Of a stretch of DNA of 16,654 nt, positions 5,760 through 12,722 are shown piece after piece. The DNA is from an uncultured Eggerthellaceae bacterium (GTDB taxonomy: Bacteria > Actinomycetota > Coriobacteriia > Coriobacteriales > Eggerthellaceae), in contig CAJTML010000039.1 in the NCBI GenBank assembly GCA_910577495.1, positions 1-16,654 on the forward strand. Direction: 5' to 3'. Within the stretch, counting starts at the first letter, position 1. Each line of letters starts with the position of its first letter. The position numbers and the translations under genes are program-made. A model generated the notes under the pieces. It made no database searches and had not been told where the DNA came from. It saw only the letters and a program-made list of their open reading frames with translations.

Positions 5760-7215
5760 ATGACCGAACCACTGAGCGAACATACCCGTGCGCCCCGCCT
5801 CACGCATACCCGTGATGTCGTTATTTGCACCCTGAGCCTGGCACTGCTTTTGGCCACAACCACGCTCATGAACGCCACGGTCTTTCCGCTCTTCGACCCC
5901 ATCTTTACCTACACACGCGACATCTCAGTCACGTGCGGTGCCGTCCGCGCTCATCCTCCTCGGACTTGCCGCGTACCGCCTCCCCCACCTGCTCACACCG
6001 CGCAGCTTTGCCGCTGGCGCCTTCGCCTTCCTTATTGTTGGCGATGTAGCGCTCACGCTCGGGCTGCTCAGCAAAACCACCGCGCTCATCATCATCGGCG
6101 CAAGTGTCTCCTCGGTCGGTCGCGCAGGTGCCACCGTGCTGATTGGCCTGGCGCTGTCCCGCCTGACGCAAGCAGGCGCCACCATTGCCATCTGCGTTGC
6201 CTTTATTGCGCAGTTTGTGCTTGGCGAAGGCCTCATCAATCTCCCGCTGGCTATCCCGTATGTGGCATTTTGCATCTACCCGCTTACCACCGCCGCACTC
6301 AGCATCAAACGAGGGCTGCCGCTCATTGAGCTTGCACATCACAGCGAGGCACCCCATGACCTGGCAGTTGTTCGCCCTGCTTCGTTTTTGGCGCCCTTCT
6401 CCGCGCTGTTTGTGTGCCTGTTTCTCTTTCAGCTGGCGTTTGGTTTTTCGCTGCGCTTTGGCGAAGTAGCTGGTACCCCGCAATACAGCGTTGTGTGCAT
6501 CATCCCGCCGGTGCTTTTGGCTGGATACGTGCTCATCAGCCGCAAGCGCTACCCGGCTGATCTTATGGTGGAGGTCTCAGCGCTCTTTATTATTGCGGGC
6601 TTTTTGCTTGTAGCCGGAAACGTGCTTGAGCACTCAAAGGGCGCGGTATCGCTGCTGTCCATTGGTAACACGCTCTTTTCCATGACCGCCTGGCTTGCCT
6701 TGGTGGCCATCTCGGCGCGCAATCCCGGCGGTGCCACCACCACCATGGCATGGGGTCGCGGCGTGTCGTCGCTCGGTACCCTAGTGGGAGCAGCGGCGGC
6801 GGTACGCGCCAACGCTGCCATTGCCGCAGAGACATCGCTGGAATTCGTCATTGCAGGCGTGCTTTTGATGGCATTTGCGGCCTATGTCATCATCGGGCTT
6901 AAACACTTCGGCTTTAGCGAGGTTATTGAAGGCGTGCAGCCCCTCCCCGAACAGACTGAAGTGCGCACAACCGCTGAGCTGTTTCAGGCTCAATGCGAAG
7001 CCATTGCTCAAACGTATCACCTGACCCCGCGTGAGGCTGAAGTCTTCGCCATGCTGGCGAAAGGGCGCAACCGCGAATACATTGAGTCGGAACTGGTGGT
7101 CTCGCGCAACACCGTCAAAGCGCACGTCAAGCACATCTACACCAAGCTGGGCATCCACTCACATCAACAACTCCTTGACCTCATGGAGTCAACCTCACCC
7201 GACGCGCTACAATAG
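5760..7215 (+). CDS. membrane-embedded LuxR-family transcriptional regulator, apparent frameshift
   Basis: Probable one-component sensor-regulator, about 485 residues when the frames are joined. The N-terminal part is a polytopic membrane domain with about ten to twelve hydrophobic helices; the last 65 or so residues are a LuxR/GerE helix-turn-helix (LTPREAEVFAMLAKGRN, then VSRNTVKAHVKHIYTKL). Reading from ATG 5760, residues VVICTLSLALLLATTTLM and the following helix to VTCGAV are in one frame; the rest (SALILLGLAAYR onward to 7215) is in the +1 frame. Removing one C near 5943-5946 gives a continuous CGAVALILLGLAAYR helix. The in-frame GTG at 5938 starts the downstream frame but has no ribosome-binding site and would cut off the first helix. 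So this is either a sequencing/assembly indel or an inactivating mutation; no stop codon or slippery site suggests programmed shifting. The ribosome-binding site of ATG 5760 is weak (TTGGAA). Position beside a respiratory reductase suggests it controls that operon; inferred. Confidence 0.85.
5935..5950 (+). other. frame junction in the LuxR regulator gene
   Basis: Upstream frame reads GGT GCC GTC CGC GCT here, while downstream coding continues one base later as TCC GCG CTC ATC. The two predicted peptides join smoothly if one C is removed. The upstream frame runs on without stop to 6329 but becomes Arg/His/Pro-rich, unlike a membrane protein, which marks where the real frame is lost. Confidence 0.75.
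7208..7213 (+). promoter_or_regulatory. possible -10 box for a leaderless ABC transporter transcript
   Basis: TACAAT ends 7 bases before the ATG at 7221, the distance expected if transcription began at or one base before the start codon. The -35 region is poor. The site overlaps the LuxR stop codon and a small palindrome, GCGCT-ACAAT-AGCGC (7204-7218). Confidence 0.3.
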
Positions 7216-7220
7216 CGCCC

Positions 7221-9005
7221 ATGAAACAGAACAACACCTCCACCACCATGCGCACCCTGCACTATTTCTGGCAGGCAACGAAAAAACACCTCGGACTTTG
7301 GATTGCGCTCATCGTATCCACTATCGGCTTTAGCGGGCTGCTCTCCTATGGCAACCCGTATGTCATGAGCTTGATTGTTGACCGTATCAGCGCCGAACCA
7401 GTAGCGGCTGATCAGGTCTTTTCGGTCTTTGGGCCTTATATTGTGGCGCTCATTTTGATCAACCTGGGCGGACAGACCTGCTCCAAGCTGCAAGACTACA
7501 CGTCTTGGAAGCTGCAAATTAAGGTGAACTACGACCTGGCCACCATGGCCTTCGACGCCCTCTCCAACCAGTCCATGACCTTCCACTCCAACCGCTTCGG
7601 CGGCACGCTCGTGTCCCAAACGGCGAAATTCATGAGCGCCTATACCCTGCTCATGAACACCATCACGTTCCCGTTTCTGCCGGTGATCTGCTCCATTGTC
7701 TTTACGTGCTCGCTGCTCATTCCGGTGGTGCCGGTGTATGCTGCCGTACTCATGGTGCTGCTGGCTATTTACGCGTGCGTGTCCTACATCATGTACAAGC
7801 GCATTTTGCACCTCAACGAGAAAGCCGCGGGCGCCCAAAACCAACTCTCGGGCGAGCTTTCCGATGCCGTCACCAACATTTTGGCTGTTAAGACCTATGG
7901 TCGCGAAGATTACGAACGCGCGCTTTTCGACACCGCAAACCGCGAAGTGGTAGCACGCGACTCCCAGCGCATGCACTCCTCGCTGCTGCGCGGCGTGATT
8001 ACCGCCGGCATTACGGTGGTCATTATGAGTGTGGTGACCGTCTTTATTGCGGGCGGAAACGCGTGGTTCAACATCTCGCCCGGTACCGTCATCATCATGT
8101 TCACCTACACCTATACCGTGACCAACCAATTCAACTTCATCAACACGGGTTTGCAGCGCCTAAACCAGGCCTTTGGCGATGCATCAGGTATGACGCAGGT
8201 GCTTGATGAGCCGCGTTTGGTGGCAGACAAGCCCGACGCGCAACCGCTTGTGGTTGAACTCGGCGACATTGACTTTGACCATATTGGGTTCAACTATACC
8301 GATGGCGGCGCCGTAACGCAGGTTTTCGACGACTTCAACTTGCACATCCCCGCTGGTCAGCGCGTAGGTCTTGTGGGCATTAGCGGCTCGGGTAAAACCA
8401 CGCTTACAAAGTTGCTGCTGCGCTTGGCTGATATCCAGGTAGGCCGCATTTTGGTTGACGGCCAAAACGTTGCTGATGTGACCCAGCAAAGCCTTCGCCA
8501 ACAAATTGCCTATGTGCCACAAGAGGCGCTGCTGTTTCATCGCTCCATTGCTGAAAATATTGCCTATGGCAAACCCGACGCCACCCTTGATGAGATCAAA
8601 GAAGCGGCGCGTCAGGCCAACGCGCTTGAGTTTATTGAGAAGCTGCCGCAAGGCTTTGAGACCATCACCGGAGAGCGCGGCATTAAGCTTTCGGGAGGTC
8701 AGCGCCAGCGCATTGCCATCGCGCGCGCCATTTTGGCCGATGCCCCCATCCTGGTACTTGACGAGGCCACCAGCGCCCTTGACTCAGAAAGCGAGGCGCT
8801 CGTGCAAGAGGCGCTGGGACGTTTGATGGAAGGTCGCACGGCGCTGGTGGTGGCGCATCGCCTTTCCACCGTGGCCAGCTTGGATCGGATTGTGGTGCTC
8901 TCCGAAGGCAAAATTGTCGAAGACGGCACGCACGCTGAGCTTGTGGAGAAAAACGGCGACTACGCGCACCTGTGGAATCGCCAGACCGGCGCCTACGAGG
9001 AGTAG
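7221..9005 (+). CDS. ABC exporter, fused membrane and ATP-binding domains
   Basis: Half-transporter of the MsbA/lipid-multidrug-peptide exporter type, 594 residues, expected to dimerise in the cytoplasmic membrane. The N-terminal membrane domain (about 22-315) has five to six hydrophobic helices, clear ones near 26-46, 68-84, 150-190 and 258-300. The nucleotide-binding domain has Walker A GISGSGKT (386-393), Q-loop Gln434 in YVPQEALLF, signature LSGGQ (490-494), Walker B ILVLDE (510-515), the D-loop SALD and switch His546 in VAHRLST, so all catalytic elements are intact. It begins five bases after the LuxR regulator stop, so the two are probably co-transcribed. No Shine-Dalgarno is visible before ATG 7221, suggesting translational coupling or a leaderless transcript; ATG at 7248 is an alternative but also lacks one. 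Substrate is not predictable. Confidence 0.93.
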   Translation: MKQNNTSTTMRTLHYFWQATKKHLGLWIALIVSTIGFSGLLSYGNPYVMSLIVDRISAEPVAADQVFSVFGPYIVALILINLGGQTCSKLQDYTSWKLQIKVNYDLATMAFDALSNQSMTFHSNRFGGTLVSQTAKFMSAYTLLMNTITFPFLPVICSIVFTCSLLIPVVPVYAAVLMVLLAIYACVSYIMYKRILHLNEKAAGAQNQLSGELSDAVTNILAVKTYGREDYERALFDTANREVVARDSQRMHSSLLRGVITAGITVVIMSVVTVFIAGGNAWFNISPGTVIIMFTYTYTVTNQFNFINTGLQRLNQAFGDASGMTQVLDEPRLVADKPDAQPLVVELGDIDFDHIGFNYTDGGAVTQVFDDFNLHIPAGQRVGLVGISGSGKTTLTKLLLRLADIQVGRILVDGQNVADVTQQSLRQQIAYVPQEALLFHRSIAENIAYGKPDATLDEIKEAARQANALEFIEKLPQGFETITGERGIKLSGGQRQRIAIARAILADAPILVLDEATSALDSESEALVQEALGRLMEGRTALVVAHRLSTVASLDRIVVLSEGKIVEDGTHAELVEKNGDYAHLWNRQTGAYEE

Positions 9006-9014
9006 CCGCTTGGC

Positions 9015-9040
9015 GGCGCGGGTCGCGCGCCGCCCGCGCC
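9015..9040. terminator. GC-rich hairpin between convergent genes
   Basis: GGCGCGGG (9015-9022) pairs perfectly with CCCGCGCC (9033-9040) around a 10-base loop, just past the ABC transporter stop. No T-tract follows. It could act as a terminator in either direction for the convergent ABC and thiamine-binding protein genes. Confidence 0.45.
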
Positions 9041-9071
9041 ATGCTCGGCAAGCCGCCGCGCCGCCCGCGCC
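9027..9071. repeat. direct repeat of a GC-rich 14-mer
   Basis: GCGCCGCCCGCGCC occurs exactly at 9027-9040 and 9058-9071. Shorter versions lie at 1-10 (10 bases) and 15770-15781 (12 bases), all outside genes. Function unknown; the first copy contributes to the hairpin at 9015-9040. Confidence 0.5.
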
Positions 9072-9091
9072 CACCGCGCCAACGCCCGCGC

Positions 9092-9388
9092 TTATGACAA
9101 GCGCTCGTTCACTTTCGCCACCTTTGACTCTATGGTATTGGTGTGTCCCGGGCGAATGTCGGCCTTGAGGATCACCTCAGTACGAATGCCCTTTTCGGCC
9201 AGCACAAACGTGGCATCCTTGACTACCTGCATGACCTCGTCCCACTCGCCTTCGATCTCAGTAAACATAGAGGTGGTCTTGTTCGGCAACCCCGACGCGC
9301 GAATCACGCGCACCACCTCAGCAACCTCGTCAGCCAGCTCATCTCCTACGCCAAACGGCGCAATAGCAACTGCCACCAGTGTGTTCAT
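9092..9388 (-). CDS. MTH1187/YqgV-family thiamine-binding protein
   Basis: Small cytosolic protein of 98 residues from the Thiamine_BP family (formerly DUF77), which has a ferredoxin-like alpha/beta fold; some members bind thiamine or related pyrimidines, but no enzymatic role is established. The sequence shows the family pattern: a strand at the start (LVAVAIAPFG), a helix with the VAEVVRVIRASG motif, the segment TTSMFTEIEGEWDEVMQVV at about 38-56, and GIRTEVILKADIRPG near the end. Start is ATG 9388, preceded on the minus strand by AAGGGAGA. It lies 12 bases after the thiM stop on the same strand, so they form an operon and point to thiamine salvage or homeostasis. No membrane segment or signal peptide. 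Family call is good; biochemical role is inferred from the neighbour. Confidence 0.85.
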   Translation of the reverse strand: MNTLVAVAIAPFGVGDELADEVAEVVRVIRASGLPNKTTSMFTEIEGEWDEVMQVVKDATFVLAEKGIRTEVILKADIRPGHTNTIESKVAKVNERLS

Positions 9389-9400
9389 GCGGCTTCTCCC

Positions 9401-10336
9401 TTATGCAACGCTCTCAACTGCGGTAATGCGCTCGGCAATTTCACCCGAATCAAGCGTGTAGAGCGCATCCAAAAACGCTGCCTTAAACGTACCCGGACCA
9501 CTTGAGCGCGTTGCCGCACGCGTGCCCGCCTTCTTGTAGGAACACGACGCCGCCACGGCAGCCACCAGCGGATCAGCCACGCCCGCAAATACCGCAGCTA
9601 CGCCACCCAGCGAGCAGCCAAACCCGGTCACTTTGCTCATGAGCGCGCTGCCACCAAAAATGCGCACGACGCGCTCAGCGTCGCACACCACATCTTGCTT
9701 ACCCGAGATCATCACCGCGCCACCAGTGAAGCGCGCCAGCGCACACGCCGCCGCAATGGCATCCTCCACCTGGTCAGTTGAGTCCACGCCGCGCACCAAT
9801 CCGCGCCTGGAATGCTCACCCGCGCCCGTGGTCATCGGCACCGCCCACAGCGACGCCAGCGCAATAATCTCAGACGCATTGCCGCGAATAATCGACGGCT
9901 TGCACGCCGCCAGCTCAAGCAAGATGCGACCGCGCATACCACCAATGCCGATACCCACCGGATCAAGCACCCAGGGCGTCTTCGTCTCGTGCGCAATGCG
10001 CGCGGCGGCCGGAATAGCCTCTTCGTGGAGCGGCAACAGCGTGCCCATATTTATGTAGAGCGCATGTCCCATCTCGGCCATCGCCTGGCCTTCTTCGCCC
10101 AGATACACCATGGCGGCAGAACCCCCAATGGCAAGCTGCGCGTTGGCCACAAACTCCATGGTGACCGCATTCGTAATTGAGCCCACCAGCGGGTTTTGCT
10201 TGCGAACCTGCACCAGCGCCTCTGCCACTGCAGCCGCCAACTCAGCGTCGGGCAGTTCCTCTTCAGCCTGCTGCTCAGCTTGAGCCTGGGCTTGCAAGAG
10301 CGCGTGTGCTTTCGCCACATCTTCCTCAAATGACAT
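9401..10336 (-). CDS. thiM: hydroxyethylthiazole kinase ThiM
   Basis: Phosphorylates 4-methyl-5-(2-hydroxyethyl)thiazole in the thiamine salvage pathway (EC 2.7.1.50), feeding ThiE; cytosolic, usually a trimer. The 311-residue protein shows the family motifs QNPLVGSITNAVT (47-59), IGGSAAM (70-76), VLDPVG (123-128), RGNASEI (151-157), RGVDS (182-186), and VTGFGC (236-241) with the conserved Cys241 near the ATP/thiazole site. ATG 10336 is chosen because AGGAG stands six bases upstream; further in-frame upstream starts have no ribosome-binding site. Residues 1-45 form a Gln/Ala/Glu-rich helical extension not present in the usual protein of about 265 residues. First gene of an operon with the thiamine-binding protein. 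I looked for a TPP riboswitch upstream and found none of its core motifs. Assignment is firm. Confidence 0.93.
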   Translation of the reverse strand: MSFEEDVAKAHALLQAQAQAEQQAEEELPDAELAAAVAEALVQVRKQNPLVGSITNAVTMEFVANAQLAIGGSAAMVYLGEEGQAMAEMGHALYINMGTLLPLHEEAIPAAARIAHETKTPWVLDPVGIGIGGMRGRILLELAACKPSIIRGNASEIIALASLWAVPMTTGAGEHSRRGLVRGVDSTDQVEDAIAAACALARFTGGAVMISGKQDVVCDAERVVRIFGGSALMSKVTGFGCSLGGVAAVFAGVADPLVAAVAASCSYKKAGTRAATRSSGPGTFKAAFLDALYTLDSGEIAERITAVESVA

Positions 10337-10452
10337 TGCGGACTCCTTATCGTGCGTTGGTTGCTGACGCGACATCCCTCGCAAGACGTCGCGGACGCGA
10401 TATCGAACATGTGACAATCAGTATACCAACGTGCTGTTTTGGGGCATGCAGT

Positions 10453-10480
10453 TTGATGGCAAGCGGTAAACGAGTAAAAT
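10453..10480 (+). promoter_or_regulatory. promoter of the HelD-like helicase gene
   Basis: TTGATG (10453-10458), 16-base spacer, TAAAAT (10475-10480). Four and five matches to the sigma-70 consensus. Predicted start near 10487 leaves a leader of about 37 bases before ATG 10524. The intergenic region is shared with the divergent thiM gene. Confidence 0.5.
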
Positions 10481-10523
10481 ACTTGGGACATTTTTTGCAC
10501 GAGACTCACAGACAGGCATACAC

Positions 10524-12662
10524 ATGGCGAACACACAAAGCACAAACCACCAAGCAGATGACCCCATTTTCGCGGCTGAGCAGGAACATCTCACGGACAT
10601 CTACGCGAAGCTCACCGAGCTTTCGCACGCTTGCGCCCAAAAACTTGAGGCCAGCGCACGCCTGGCCGCGCAAGACAAAGAGTCCATGGCATCCGAGCTG
10701 AAGACCAACTTTGCCACCGCCGACGACATCTTAGAAACGCTGGCTGACTTTGAGGCCGTCAATCGCATCATTGCTGGCTACAACCTCTCGCAAACGGTTG
10801 AGGCTGAGAAGCTGGCCGCGCTGGAGGTGCTGCTGCGCCAGCCCTACTTCGCCAAAATTGACGTACAATTCAAGCCCGATGCGCCGGCGAAATCGCTCTA
10901 TCTGGGCACCGCGGGCATCTCGGATGAGAACTACAAGCGCCTCATTGTGGACTGGCGAAGCCCGGTGGCTGAGGTGTATTACAACCAGGATTTAGGCCCC
11001 ACCAGCTACACCGCTGAGGGGCGCACGATTGACGTTGACCTGCTGCTTCGCCGCCAGTTCGACATCACCGCCGACACGCTGCACGCCTACTTTGACACGA
11101 GCGTGGCCATTGAGGACTCGCTGCTGTTAGCGTCGCTCTCTCACCAGCGCTCCGCCCACATGCGCGACATCACGGCCACCATCCAAAAGGAGCAAAACAG
11201 CGTCATTCGCCACGCTGACGTGCCGGTGCTGCTGGTATCAGGCATTGCCGGCAGCGGCAAAACGTCGGTGCTCTTGCAGCGTATTGCCTACCTGTTTTAC
11301 CAGGAGCGCGAAACGCTGGATCCGTCGCAGGTGTTCCTCATCACGCCCAACTCCGTGTTCGCCCACTATATTGACTCGGTGCTGCCTGATCTGGGCGAGC
11401 GCAATCCTGAGATGCTGACCTGGGACGACTTTGCGCGCACGCTGCTGCCTGCAGACCGCGGTATTGGCGATGTGTCAGCTAGCCTTGAGCGCTTCGAAGC
11501 CATTGACAAGGCTCTTGCCACCTTTGAGTTTGACGCGCACGATTTTCGCGATATCACGCTTCATGACGTGCGCCTGATCAGCGCAGACTCCATTCGCAAG
11601 CTATCTGAGAAGTACCATCGCGCACCGGCCGGCCCGCACCGCGTGACCCTCATGCGCGAAGAGCTCATGAGCCGACTTGAAGGGCGCCTCAAATCCCTGG
11701 CAACTTCTGAGGCTGCCCAGCTTGAGGCGGCGTCGCTGGACGTCAACGAGCAGCTAGCACTGTTCAACGAAACCTTCGACCCCCAAACCGAAGACGAAGC
11801 ACGAGCGCTCACGCTCACCTACCTGCGCAACAAGTTCGCCGACGCATATACCCTGGTAGAGCGCGACGAATGGCTGCGCATTGACCGCATCGGCATGCGT
11901 CTTTTGCGCGCCAGCGGCCTCACTTCGGTGGAGTGGCTCTACACCAAGCTGGCCGTCACGGGGCTTTGCAATTCCGAGGCGCGCTATGTCATGGTTGATG
12001 AGGTGCAGGATTACACGGTGGCGCAACTGGCGCTTTTGGTGAAGTATTTCAGGCGCGCACACTTCCTGCTTTTGGGCGACCCCAACCAGGCCATCACCGA
12101 GACCTCATCAAGCTATCCCGAAATTGCGGAGGTGTTTGAACGTGCATATGGCGAAGTAGCGCGCGCTGATCTCATGACCAGCTATCGCTCAACGCCGGCC
12201 ATCACCAAGCTGTTTGCGAAGCTGGCGCGCCACGATGATCACCTCACGATCACCTCCATCCAGCGCCAAGAACAAGCGCCCGAGATCTTGACCTGCCCCG
12301 ATGAGGCTACCTGGGAAAATGCGCTACAAAACGCCGTTGCCTCGGCGCGCGGCCAAGCGGGACTGACCGCCATCATTGTGCCGTTTAAGCATGCCGCCAA
12401 GCGCGTGCAGGCAGCCCTTGGAGAAGACGCGCCGGAATTGCTCCCCGAGCGCGGGTCACTCCCCGAGTCTGGTGTGGTGCTCCTGACGCTGAAGTTGGCG
12501 AAGGGGCTGGAGTTTGACCACGTCATCGTCCCGGATGCCTCAGAGCGCGCCTTCCCCGACAATGACCTGGCACGCCGGCGTCTCTATACCACCATCTCGC
12601 GTGCCACGCGCAAACTGACCGTACTTGCAGATGGCCAGCTCACGCCATTGCTGGACGCGTAG
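10524..12662 (+). CDS. helD: HelD-like UvrD/Rep-superfamily helicase (RNA polymerase recycling factor)
   Basis: Superfamily 1 ATPase of the HelD type; in other bacteria HelD binds RNA polymerase and removes it from stalled complexes with DNA. The 712-residue protein has the long N-terminal helical arm (about 15-110) typical of HelD, then YLGTAGISDENYKRLIVDWRSPVAEVYY (126-153) and the ATIQKEQNSVIRH motif (218-230) diagnostic of the family. Helicase motifs follow: Walker A GIAGSGKTS (240-248), Walker B VMVDEVQDY, motif III LLLGDPNQAI, motif IV TSYRSTPAI, motif V LAKGLEFD, and motif VI LYTTISRATRKL. Start ATG 10524; the ribosome-binding site is weak (ACAGG). It is slightly shorter than the Bacillus protein of about 774 residues. 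Single-gene unit, convergent with the Ski2-like helicase. Annotators may call it AAA family ATPase or DNA helicase; the N-terminal arm and IQKEQN motif favour HelD. Confidence 0.88.
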   Translation: MANTQSTNHQADDPIFAAEQEHLTDIYAKLTELSHACAQKLEASARLAAQDKESMASELKTNFATADDILETLADFEAVNRIIAGYNLSQTVEAEKLAALEVLLRQPYFAKIDVQFKPDAPAKSLYLGTAGISDENYKRLIVDWRSPVAEVYYNQDLGPTSYTAEGRTIDVDLLLRRQFDITADTLHAYFDTSVAIEDSLLLASLSHQRSAHMRDITATIQKEQNSVIRHADVPVLLVSGIAGSGKTSVLLQRIAYLFYQERETLDPSQVFLITPNSVFAHYIDSVLPDLGERNPEMLTWDDFARTLLPADRGIGDVSASLERFEAIDKALATFEFDAHDFRDITLHDVRLISADSIRKLSEKYHRAPAGPHRVTLMREELMSRLEGRLKSLATSEAAQLEAASLDVNEQLALFNETFDPQTEDEARALTLTYLRNKFADAYTLVERDEWLRIDRIGMRLLRASGLTSVEWLYTKLAVTGLCNSEARYVMVDEVQDYTVAQLALLVKYFRRAHFLLLGDPNQAITETSSSYPEIAEVFERAYGEVARADLMTSYRSTPAITKLFAKLARHDDHLTITSIQRQEQAPEILTCPDEATWENALQNAVASARGQAGLTAIIVPFKHAAKRVQAALGEDAPELLPERGSLPESGVVLLTLKLAKGLEFDHVIVPDASERAFPDNDLARRRLYTTISRATRKLTVLADGQLTPLLDA

Positions 12663-12672
12663 AGCCGCACGT

Positions 12673-12705
12673 GGCGGGTGGGTCGCGCCGCTACCCAGCA
12701 GCGCC
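12673..12705. terminator. possible bidirectional hairpin between convergent helicase genes
   Basis: GGCG (12673-12676) and TGGGT (12679-12683) pair with ACCCA (12693-12697) and CGCC (12702-12705), with a small internal loop. There is no T-tract. This is the only structured element I see between the two convergent stop codons. Confidence 0.35.
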
Positions 12706-12722
12706 CCTTGGCCTCACCCGTC

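Noticed and set aside
5935..5950. Programmed +1 ribosomal frameshift
   Set aside because: No slippery sequence, in-frame stop or stimulatory hairpin at the junction comparable to prfB; an indel is the simpler explanation.
5946..6329. Continuation of the upstream LuxR frame past the frame junction as a separate coding region
   Set aside because: After about 5945 this frame encodes Arg/His/Pro-rich sequence unlike a membrane protein; the hydrophobic coding pattern moves to the next frame.
7164..8129. Long minus-strand open frame inside the LuxR/ABC region
   Set aside because: Its peptide is His/Arg/Gly-rich with no recognisable motif, and it lies antisense to the well-supported ABC exporter; it is a codon-bias shadow.
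10337..10523. TPP riboswitch upstream of thiM
   Set aside because: No CTGAGA or downstream conserved TPP core was found on the minus strand, although the gene is a common target of this riboswitch.
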